Shown: positions 9,703 through 16,703 of the stretch, one piece after another
Numbering within the stretch: the first letter of the stretch is position 1
Layout of the letters: every line of letters begins with the position of its first letter
Source of the DNA: Alphaproteobacteria bacterium
GTDB lineage: Bacteria; Pseudomonadota; Alphaproteobacteria; Acetobacterales; Acetobacteraceae
Length of the DNA stretch: 64,000 nt
Reading direction: 5' to 3'
NCBI GenBank assembly: GCA_017307285.1
Contig: JAFKFI010000054.1
Location: 1 to 64,000 of the forward strand
Notes under the pieces: generated by a model
Told to the model about the DNA's origin: nothing
The model's input: only the letters and a program-made list of their open reading frames with translations
Databases searched by the model: none
Made by a program: the position numbers and the translations under genes

Positions 9703-12700
9703 TCAGGCCTCTGTGCTGCTCAAGGCAATCTGGCGGGCTGGTAGCCGTTCTCTGTGAAACCAGGCGTAGAGCGCAGGCAGAACGATCAGGGTCAGTAGCG
9801 TCGCGCTGATCAGACCGCCGATCACTACGGTCGCCAGCGGCTTCTGCACCTCCGCGCCGGTGCCGGTGGCGAGGGCCATCGGCACGAAGCCGAGTGAAGC
9901 GACCAACGCCGTCATGACGACGGGGCGCAGACGCGTCATCGCGCCCTCGAAAATCGCCTCGCGCGCCGGGCGGCCGTCTCGCATGAGCTGCTTGATGAAG
10001 CTCAACATCACCAGGCCGTTCAGCACCGCCACCCCCGAAAGCGCGATGAACCCGACCGCCGCCGAGACCGAGAAGGGCATGTCGCGCAGCCACAGTGCCG
10101 CAATGCCCCCGGTGAGCGCGAGCGGCACGGCGCTGAACACGAGCAGCGCGTCGCGTGCCGAGCCGAGCGCACTGAACAAGAGGAGGTAGATCAAGGTGAA
10201 GCAGGCCGGCACCACGAACAGTAACCGCTGGCGCGCGGCCGCCAAATTCTCGAACTGTCCCCCCCAACTCAGCCAGTAGCCGGCTGGCAGCCCGACTTGT
10301 TCGGCAATCCTGACCTGCGCCTCTTCCACGAGGGAGCCGATGTCGCGCCCGCGCACGTTGGCTGTGACCACGACGCGGCGCTTGCCGTTGTCGCGGCTGA
10401 TCTGGTTCGGCCCCTCCGTGAACGCGAACGAGGCGACCTGCCGCAAGGGGATTGTGGCGGCCGCGCCTCCGCCCTGCCCCCGGCCCGGCAACGATACGGG
10501 CAGGTTTTTCAGGGCCTCCACGTCGCTGCGCATATTGTCAGGCAGCCGTACGACGATCTGGAAGCGGCGGTCACCCTCGAATACCAGGCCCGCCTCCTTG
10601 CCGCCGATGGCGGTCCCGATCACGTCCTGCACCTCGGAGAGGCTCAGGCCCCTTCGCGCGATCTCGGCCTTGTCGATCCCGATCTCCAGGAACGGTAAGC
10701 CCGTCGCTTGCTCAACTCTCACGTCGGTGGCGCCCTCTGTCCTGCGCAGGATACTGGCGATCTGGTTTGCCGCCTGCAGCATCGGCTCGAACTCCTCGCC
10801 GAACACCTTGACCGCCAAGTCCTCACGCACGCCCGCGATCAGCTCGTTGAAGCGCATCTGGATTGGCTGCGAAAAGCTCATGTTATTGCCAATCAGCTTC
10901 TTCGCTTCCATGTCGATCCGCTGGATCAGCTCCCCCTTCGGCAGTTTCGGATCGGGCCACTCGGCCTCGGGCTTCAGGATGATGTAGGTGTCGGAGGCGT
11001 TCGGCGGCATCGGGTCCGCCGCCATGTCGGGCGTGCCAGTGCGCGAGAACACGAAGGCCACCTCCGGAACACGGCTGACCGCCTCCTCGACGGCGAGTTG
11101 CATCGCCTGCGACTGCGAGAGCGCCGTGCTCGGGATGCGCCGTACCTCCAGGACGATGTTCTTCTCGTCCAGCGTCGGGGTGAACTCCTGGCCAATCTGC
11201 GTGAATAGCGCGGCGGCTATGCCGAACAGGAGGACCGTGGCGGCAGTCACCAGGAGAGGCGCGTGGAAGACCCCTCGCAGCACCGGCCGGTAGAGACGCT
11301 TCAAGACGCGCACGAGCGGGTTCTCCGTCTCGCGCACCCGCCCCGTAATCACGATGGCGATGAGCGCCGGCACGAAGGTGAGCGAGAGCACGAAGGCGGC
11401 CACCAACGCGATGATGACGGTCAGCGCCATCGGCGCGAACGTCTTGCCCTCGACGCCAGTGAAGGTGAGCAGCGGTAGGTAGACCAGTATGATAATCGCC
11501 TGGCCGTACACGGTGGGCTGGATCATCTGCTTGGCCGCGGCCGTCACGGTGTCGAGCCGCTCTTCGAGCGTGAGCGGCCGCCCTCCGCCCTCCCGCTGGC
11601 GCTCGGCCAGGTGCCTCAGGCTGTTCTCGGCGATGATCACCGCGCCGTCTACGATCAGACCGAAATCGAGCGCGCCCAGGCTCATCAGGTTGGCGCTGAT
11701 GCCACCTTTCAACATGCCGAAGGCCGTGAGCAGCACGGTCACGGGAATGACGGCGGCGGTGATCAGGGCGGCCCGGATGTTGCCGAGCAGCAGGAACAGG
11801 ACGGCGACAACCAGCAGCGCCCCCTCCGCGAGGTTGCGGGCGACCGTGCCGATCGTGGCGTTCACCAGCTGTGTCCGGTTGAGCACCGCCCTGGCACGGA
11901 TGCTCGGGGGCAGCGTGCGGTTGATTTCCTTGATCTTGGCGTCGGCCGCGGCTGCGACGGTGCGGCTGTTGCCGCCTATTAGCATCAGCGCCGTTCCGAG
12001 CACGACCTCCTCGCCGTTCATGCTCGCGCTGCCGGTTCTCAACTCTCGACCGATCGTAACGTCGGCCACATCCCTGACCCGCACCGGCACACCCGCGCGG
12101 GTCGCGACCGCGATGTCGCCGATTTCAGCCATGCTCTCGATCCGCCCGCCCGAGCGCACGACGATGCCCTCGCCGTTGCGCTCGATGTAGTTCGCGCCCC
12201 GGCTTGCGTTGTTACGCCCGATCGCCTCGGAAAGATCGCTGAACGAGAGGCCGTGGCCGATCAGCTTCGCGGGATCGGGCTGGACAAGGTACTGCTTGAC
12301 GAAGCCCCCGATCGCGTCGGCGCCGGCCACGCCTGGCACGCCCTTCATCTGCGGGCGAATGATCCAGTCCTGCACAGTGCGAAGATAGACGATGCGCTGG
12401 AACGCGTCGGTGAGCCGCCGGCCTTCGGGCGTCAGATAGGCGCCGTCGCTCTGCCAGCCCGGCTTGCCATCCTGCGCGAGGACACCTGCCTTGCGGGGCG
12501 TGTACTCGACCGCCCACCAGTAGACCTCGCCGAGGCCGGTCGAGATCGGGCCCATCTTGACCTCGGCCCCCGGGGGCAGGCTCTGCTTCGCCTCTATGAG
12601 GCGTTCCGATACCTGCTGGCGGGCGAAGTAGATGTCCGTCTTGTCGCTGAAGACGGCTGTGACCTGCCCAAAGCCGTTGCGGGAGAACGAGCGGGTGGAC

Positions 12701-12939
12701 TCCAGGCCCGGCGTGCCGGCGAGCGCCGTCTCGATCGGATAAGTGACCTGCTTCTCGATCTCGACCGGCGAGAGCGCCGGAGCGATGCCGTTGACCTGGA
12801 CCTGGGTGTTGGTGACGTCCGGCACGGCATCGATCGGCAGCCTGGCCAGGGACCAAGCCCCGAGGGCGGCGGCGATGAGCGTGAGGAGCATGACGGCCCA
12901 GCGGCGCTCGACCGAGATGACGAGGATGCGTTCGATCAT
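9703..12939 (-). CDS. czcA: Heavy-metal RND efflux permease, CzcA type
   Basis: Inner-membrane proton/metal antiporter of the HME-RND class (1078 residues). The N-terminus shows TM1 and then DAVPDVTNTQVQVNG, typical of CzcA/CusA. TM4 carries the divalent-cation signature DFGLIVDGAVIIAEN, with the Asp and Glu residues known to be needed for transport in CzcA of Cupriavidus. A periplasmic segment of about 30 extra residues (around YTPRKAGVLAQDGK, near residue 150) is also found in Czc/Cnr-type rather than CusA pumps. The second periplasmic half begins QEFTPTLDEKNIV. It lies 12 bases downstream of its adaptor on the same strand. No cognate outer-membrane gene is adjacent, so it may use the CzcC encoded at 22.3 kb. 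Confidence 0.9.
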   Translation of the reverse strand: MIERILVISVERRWAVMLLTLIAAALGAWSLARLPIDAVPDVTNTQVQVNGIAPALSPVEIEKQVTYPIETALAGTPGLESTRSFSRNGFGQVTAVFSDKTDIYFARQQVSERLIEAKQSLPPGAEVKMGPISTGLGEVYWWAVEYTPRKAGVLAQDGKPGWQSDGAYLTPEGRRLTDAFQRIVYLRTVQDWIIRPQMKGVPGVAGADAIGGFVKQYLVQPDPAKLIGHGLSFSDLSEAIGRNNASRGANYIERNGEGIVVRSGGRIESMAEIGDIAVATRAGVPVRVRDVADVTIGRELRTGSASMNGEEVVLGTALMLIGGNSRTVAAAADAKIKEINRTLPPSIRARAVLNRTQLVNATIGTVARNLAEGALLVVAVLFLLLGNIRAALITAAVIPVTVLLTAFGMLKGGISANLMSLGALDFGLIVDGAVIIAENSLRHLAERQREGGGRPLTLEERLDTVTAAAKQMIQPTVYGQAIIILVYLPLLTFTGVEGKTFAPMALTVIIALVAAFVLSLTFVPALIAIVITGRVRETENPLVRVLKRLYRPVLRGVFHAPLLVTAATVLLFGIAAALFTQIGQEFTPTLDEKNIVLEVRRIPSTALSQSQAMQLAVEEAVSRVPEVAFVFSRTGTPDMAADPMPPNASDTYIILKPEAEWPDPKLPKGELIQRIDMEAKKLIGNNMSFSQPIQMRFNELIAGVREDLAVKVFGEEFEPMLQAANQIASILRRTEGATDVRVEQATGLPFLEIGIDKAEIARRGLSLSEVQDVIGTAIGGKEAGLVFEGDRRFQIVVRLPDNMRSDVEALKNLPVSLPGRGQGGGAAATIPLRQVASFAFTEGPNQISRDNGKRRVVVTANVRGRDIGSLVEEAQVRIAEQVGLPAGYWLSWGGQFENLAAARQRLLFVVPACFTLIYLLLFSALGSARDALLVFSAVPLALTGGIAALWLRDMPFSVSAAVGFIALSGVAVLNGLVMLSFIKQLMRDGRPAREAIFEGAMTRLRPVVMTALVASLGFVPMALATGTGAEVQKPLATVVIGGLISATLLTLIVLPALYAWFHRERLPARQIALSSTEA

Positions 12940-12951
12940 GACTGGTTGGCC

Positions 12952-14196
12952 TCAGTCCTCGGCCTGGGCCCTGCCGAGTTCCGCCCTGAGCGCGAACGTG
13001 TTGCTGACTGCGATCTCCACGCCGGGTTCAAGACCAGAGACGACCTCCACCGCCGCCTCGCCCTCGCCCCCCAGTGTCACCTCGCGCTGCTCGAAACCGT
13101 CGGCCGAGCGGACGAAGACCACTTTCTTGCCTCCAACCTCGTGCACCGCCGCGCGCGGCGCCAGCAGAGGCACCTTCCGCTCCACGGCGGCGAAGGAGAC
13201 GGTGGTGAAAGCGCCCGGACGCCACGTTCCCGCATGGTTGTCGAATTCGGCAACGGCCCGGGCGGAACGGGTCTGCGCGTCGAGGAAGGGATTCAGGAAG
13301 ACGACCCTGCCCTCGCCCTGTGCCCCACCTTCGCCGGCCGCGGTGACGGCCTGGCCCTCACGCACCAGCGGCAGGTCGCGCGGCGGAACCACCATTTCCA
13401 CCCAGACGGTCGCGAGGTCGGCAATCGAGAACAGTTCCGCGTCGGCGGCGACGGCGGCGCCAGTTACGGCGGCGCGCTCCGTGATCCGTCCCGCGATCGG
13501 CGCGCGCACTTCCAGCCGCCGGAGCGCGGCCACCGGTTGATGCGGCAGGGCCTCGATCTCGGCGTCAGACAGACCGAGCGCGGAGAGTCTCTGCCGCCCG
13601 AGGTCGAGACGGATGCGCGCCTCCTCGGTCTTGGCGCGGGCCTGCAGCAAGTCCTGCTCGGCCGAGATGCGTAGCTGCCAAAGCTTGGTCTCGCGTGCCA
13701 AGGTGACCTCGGCGAGCTTGGCGGTGCGGCCGGCCGCGAGGAACTCGCCCTTGGCGTCGGCGATCTCGCGGCTCTCGATCACCGCCAGCGTCTCGCCCGC
13801 GCTGACGGAGCTCCCCAGGCGCTTGCGGACGTCCGCGACAATACCGCCAACCCGCGCGGTTACGCGGGCCAGCTTGTCCACGTTGGCCGTGACCGTGCCT
13901 GGCACCATTATGTGGTCAATGAGCGTGCCGTCGCCGATCGGTGACACGGCGATGCCGGCCGCGGCGATCTGTTCGGCGGTCATCGTGACCTTGCCCGTGG
14001 CGAGCACCTTTCCCCCGTCCATCGGCGGCAAGGGGCTGGCGCCCTTGATCGCGTCGGCGCTCGGCGGCGTTTCGGAACGCACCGCGGGCGCTAGGCCCAC
14101 AATCTGCCGGATCTCGCGCGGCACGCCGGGAAAGAGGACGGCGGTCGCCATGCCCGCGAAGGCCGCGGCCAGGACGATCAGGGCACGGGCACTCAC
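12952..14196 (-). CDS. czcB: CzcB-type periplasmic adaptor of the heavy-metal RND pump
   Basis: Membrane-fusion protein. An N-terminal signal/anchor (ALIVLAAAFAGMATAVLF) is followed by a lipoyl-like half-motif around VGGIVADVRKRLGSSVSAGETLAVIES, a helical hairpin, the second half-motif RAPIAGRITERAAVTGAAV, a beta-barrel and a CzcB-like C-terminal domain (VVSGLEPGVEIAVSNTFALRAEL). The open frame extends to 14316, but GTG 14196 is preferred because it gives the signal segment directly and has AAGAGG upstream. About 414 residues, normal for CzcB. It probably feeds metal to the CzcA encoded 12 bases downstream. Confidence 0.87.
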   Translation of the reverse strand: MSARALIVLAAAFAGMATAVLFPGVPREIRQIVGLAPAVRSETPPSADAIKGASPLPPMDGGKVLATGKVTMTAEQIAAAGIAVSPIGDGTLIDHIMVPGTVTANVDKLARVTARVGGIVADVRKRLGSSVSAGETLAVIESREIADAKGEFLAAGRTAKLAEVTLARETKLWQLRISAEQDLLQARAKTEEARIRLDLGRQRLSALGLSDAEIEALPHQPVAALRRLEVRAPIAGRITERAAVTGAAVAADAELFSIADLATVWVEMVVPPRDLPLVREGQAVTAAGEGGAQGEGRVVFLNPFLDAQTRSARAVAEFDNHAGTWRPGAFTTVSFAAVERKVPLLAPRAAVHEVGGKKVVFVRSADGFEQREVTLGGEGEAAVEVVSGLEPGVEIAVSNTFALRAELGRAQAED

Positions 14197-14312
14197 GGCA
14201 TTGCCTCTTCCCGGTTGCCGCGGAATCGGCCGAGTAACCGGTCCTTCTCGGCCTCCGCATCGGTTTGGGTGAGATCGGCCTGAAAGCCGGGAGAATGCAT
14301 CTGCTGATCGGC

Positions 14313-15689
14313 TCAACTCTGGTGTACGTGCCCGTCGGGCTCGATCATACGGAATGGAAGCGCCTCCTCGCGTCCACCAGCTTGCACCACCAAGCGCGCA
14401 TTGAACTCATGCGGTTCGGCCGGTGCCTCGGTGCTGATGAGCAGGTGCGGGCTTCCGTTTCGCGGGAGCAAGCGCAACGTCTCGTCCCTGTTTGGCCGGG
14501 CGATCACCACCGCCACTTCGGCAGCAGCCGCCAACGACGACGCCAGGAATCGCATTCGCTCGCCGTCCGCGGTGTCGATAATCTCAAGAACGCCTTGGGC
14601 AAGTTCACCATGCACCGGTACCGGGTCGGGGGCGTGGTGGTGCCCCTCGGGGCGGTGATCATGGCCGGATCCAGCATCGACGCCGGTCGCCCGTTCCATC
14701 GGCCTTACCCGGACATGTGCCGTCGCCAGGGCCGGGACGTGATCGGCCAGTGCGGCTTCGACCTCGCCGGAGATCGCTCCCGCCTCGCGCACGGTCGTGC
14801 CGTCCGCGACGGCGACGTCCAGCTCCGTCGTAAGGCGGTGCCCGAGCCAGCGTGCGCGCACGTTGAGCACTTTGCGCACAGCGCTGACGTGCTCGGCGGC
14901 GTGGATGATTTCCGCGACCACGCCCGGCTCCACGCCGTCGAGCAGCCGCGTGAACACCGCCTTGGCGGATTGCCAGACGATGCCGAAGATGGCGACCGTG
15001 ATGATCAGGCCGATGATCGGGTCGGCGAGCGGATAACCCAGCCACACGCCCGCCGCCCCTGCGACAACGGCCAAACTGGTCAGCCCGTCCGTGCGGGCGT
15101 GATAGCCGTCCGCGATGAGCGCCGCACTCTCGATCTCGCGGCCGACGCGGATGCGGAACACCGCCACGGCCTCGTTGCCGATGAAGCCGATGACGCCCGC
15201 GGCGGCGACGGCCCACAACAAGGTCAGCGCCTGCGGGTCGATCAACCGGCTGATCGCCTCATAGCCAGCGACGATGGCGCTGAACAGGATGATGGCGACG
15301 ATGGCGACGCCGGCCAGATCCTCGACGCGCCCAAGCCCGTAGGTAAAGCGCTGGCTCGGCGGCCGGCGCACCAGCTGGAACGCGATCCAAAGCGGGACCG
15401 CGGTCACCGCGTCGCCGACATTGTGAATCGTGTCGGCGAGCAGCGCGACGCTGCCAGTGGCAAACACGACCGCGAGCTGCAGGGCCGCGGTGATTGCCAA
15501 GATAACGAACGACCACTTGATGGCCCAGATACCGCGATCGGTGGTCGCAATCGTCGGATCCACCACCCCATGGGTGTGCCCGTGCTTGCCGCTGTGCCCG
15601 TGGTCATGACCGTGGGCATGGTCGCCCGCGTGGGCCAGGGCGCCTTCGGGCTGGACGAAGCCGAGCCATACCAGGGCTGAACGGAGCAT
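14313..15689 (-). CDS. CDF metal exporter with C-terminal extra domain
   Basis: Cation diffusion facilitator exporting divalent metal to the periplasm. A His-rich N-terminus (HAGDHAHGHDHGHSGKHGHTHG is interrupted only by Ala, Asp, Gly, Ser, Lys, Thr) precedes six membrane helices. The metal site is in VALLADTIHNVGDAV (TM2, HxxxD) and IADGYHARTDGL (TM5, HxxxD). The cytoplasmic dimerisation domain covers about residues 205-305. Beyond it are some 130 additional residues: a second His cluster (GHDHRPEGHHH) and a beta-rich segment ending EPDGHVHQS. CDF proteins usually end near 300-330 residues, so this 458-residue form is unusual. ATG 15689 is taken as start; the frame is open to 15824 but overlaps the regulator gene. 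It lies 8 bases after its probable repressor and just upstream of czcBA on the same strand. Confidence 0.86.
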   Translation of the reverse strand: MLRSALVWLGFVQPEGALAHAGDHAHGHDHGHSGKHGHTHGVVDPTIATTDRGIWAIKWSFVILAITAALQLAVVFATGSVALLADTIHNVGDAVTAVPLWIAFQLVRRPPSQRFTYGLGRVEDLAGVAIVAIILFSAIVAGYEAISRLIDPQALTLLWAVAAAGVIGFIGNEAVAVFRIRVGREIESAALIADGYHARTDGLTSLAVVAGAAGVWLGYPLADPIIGLIITVAIFGIVWQSAKAVFTRLLDGVEPGVVAEIIHAAEHVSAVRKVLNVRARWLGHRLTTELDVAVADGTTVREAGAISGEVEAALADHVPALATAHVRVRPMERATGVDAGSGHDHRPEGHHHAPDPVPVHGELAQGVLEIIDTADGERMRFLASSLAAAAEVAVVIARPNRDETLRLLPRNGSPHLLISTEAPAEPHEFNARLVVQAGGREEALPFRMIEPDGHVHQS

Positions 15690-15697
15690 AGGCGTCC

Positions 15698-15979
15698 TCA
15701 CAGGTACTTGGTGATCGCCTTGAACTCGTCCACCGGCCCGCGCTGGTCCCGCGCTAGCGGCCCCACGGCCTGTTCGAGGCAGTGGTCGATGTGGTCCTGG
15801 ATCAGGACTTTCTTGGCCTGGCAAATCGCCTTCTCGACCGCATGCAACTGCTGGGCGATGTCGACGCAGGGCCGCCCCGTCTCAATCATCTCGACGATGC
15901 TGCGCAGGTGCCCCCCGGCACGCTTCAATCGCTTCGTGATCTCGGAGTGCGTGGCATGAAGATGCTGCGGCGCTGGCAT
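15698..15979 (-). CDS. CsoR/RcnR-family metal-sensing repressor
   Basis: Small all-helical DNA-binding repressor (93 residues, normal length) that releases DNA on binding metal. The fold is recognised from KRLKRAGGHLRSIVEMIE and from the ligand pattern Cys38, His63, Cys67 (spacing 25 and 4), which matches the Cu-type C-H-C fingerprint of CsoR rather than the C-H-H of RcnR. His6, His8 and His66 are additional possible ligands, so Ni/Co/Zn sensing cannot be excluded. It is the first gene of a unit with the CDF exporter, an arrangement like the dmeRF (CsoR/RcnR regulator plus CDF) loci of Rhizobium. A matching operator lies 11 bases before its start. Confidence 0.85.
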   Translation of the reverse strand: MPAPQHLHATHSEITKRLKRAGGHLRSIVEMIETGRPCVDIAQQLHAVEKAICQAKKVLIQDHIDHCLEQAVGPLARDQRGPVDEFKAITKYL

Positions 15980-15989
15980 GGGGCAGTCC

Positions 15990-16015
15990 TATCCCCCTGG
16001 TAGGGATAACGTCAA
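15990..16015 (-). promoter_or_regulatory. Promoter/operator of the CsoR-type repressor and CDF operon
   Basis: Read on the minus strand, TTGACG (16015-16010) is a good -35 element. It is followed by the inverted repeat TATCCC-N7-GGGATA (16008-15990), which has an internal run of five G. G-tract-containing dyads overlapping the promoter are characteristic of CsoR/RcnR-family operators. The distance to the repressor start codon is 11 bases. A -10 element would overlap the right arm (ATAGGA at 17-bp spacing). The operator role is inference from position and symmetry. Confidence 0.6.
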
Positions 16016-16161
16016 GCCAATGCATGCGGGCACCACGAGGTGGAACTCGACGAAAATGACCCGGCGTGCGGGTCATCAACTCTCCGGAGACGGGTCAACG
16101 GGTCAGGCCAGACCACTCGTCGCTGTCAGTAAACGTCGACCCCGGCGGGGCAACGCCATTG

Positions 16162-16620
16162 TCAGATCGGCTCACCGGAACCGGCATGAGCGGTGTTCAG
16201 GCAATGGCCATGATCGTGGTCGGCCAGGGTCGCCAGGATGCGGCATTCGGCCGGGGCACCGCGGCAACCGATGTCCACCATACGCGCCAGCTCGGCACGC
16301 AAAGCCTCCAGACGTCGAAGCTTGCTCTCGACGGTTGCCAGCTGCGCGGAGGCGATCTGGTGTGCCGCCTCGCAGGAGGTCTGGTCTGGCCGCGACGCGA
16401 GATCGAGCAGCGAGCGGATTGCCTCGAGCGGAAAGCCGAATTCGCGAGCGTGCCGGATAAAGTCCAGGCGTTCGAGATGGCTTCGGCCATAAAATCGATG
16501 TCCGCCCGCCGTTCGACCCGGCTGTGGCAGGAGCCCGATCTCCTCGTACCAGCGAATCGTTTGCACCTTGCAGCCGGTATTCCGGGCGAGTTCGCCGATC
16601 GACAGGGTCGCTTGGGTCAT
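16162..16620 (-). CDS. cadR: MerR-family metal-responsive activator, CadR/PbrR-like
   Basis: MerR regulators bind a promoter with an over-long spacer and activate it on metal binding. The N-terminal HTH is SIGELARNTGCKVQTIRWYEEIGLL with wing GGHRFYG, followed by the dimerisation helix (about 80-115) and the metal loop. Candidate ligands are Cys83, Cys119 and Cys126; the 36/7 spacing is close to the Cys pattern of CadR. The C-terminus HDHGHC adds a His cluster like that of CadR. ATG 16620 is chosen because the family begins there; the open frame to 16785 lies inside the divergent ATPase gene. It is divergently arranged from the P-type ATPase, with the target promoter between them. Confidence 0.86.
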   Translation of the reverse strand: MTQATLSIGELARNTGCKVQTIRWYEEIGLLPQPGRTAGGHRFYGRSHLERLDFIRHAREFGFPLEAIRSLLDLASRPDQTSCEAAHQIASAQLATVESKLRRLEALRAELARMVDIGCRGAPAECRILATLADHDHGHCLNTAHAGSGEPI

Positions 16621-16644
16621 GGAGCCGATATAGGGCGAAAGGGC

Positions 16645-16675
16645 TTGAACCTCCAGTCGCTGGAGGTTCCATGTT
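16645..16675 (+). promoter_or_regulatory. MerR-type promoter with dyad operator for the P-type ATPase operon
   Basis: TTGAAC (16645-16650) as -35 and CATGTT (16670-16675) as -10 are separated by 19 bp, the long spacer typical of MerR-controlled promoters. The spacer contains a perfect 10-bp dyad, GAACCTCCAG (16647-16656) and CTGGAGGTTC (16660-16669), with a 3-base centre. The in-frame ATG at 16671 lies inside the -10, so translation must begin downstream. Confidence 0.82.
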
Positions 16676-16703
16676 GCCGGGGACACAGCTGGAGCAGCCT
16701 GGC

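Noticed and set aside
12253..13674. 473-residue plus-strand open frame
   Set aside because: It is antisense to czcA/czcB, is rich in Arg, Asp and Gly as expected for the complement of GC-rich coding DNA, and has no family features.
16671..16703. ATG 16671 as start of the P-type ATPase
   Set aside because: The codon lies inside the -10 element of the MerR-type promoter, so the transcript cannot include it; ATG 16704 with GGAG upstream fits.
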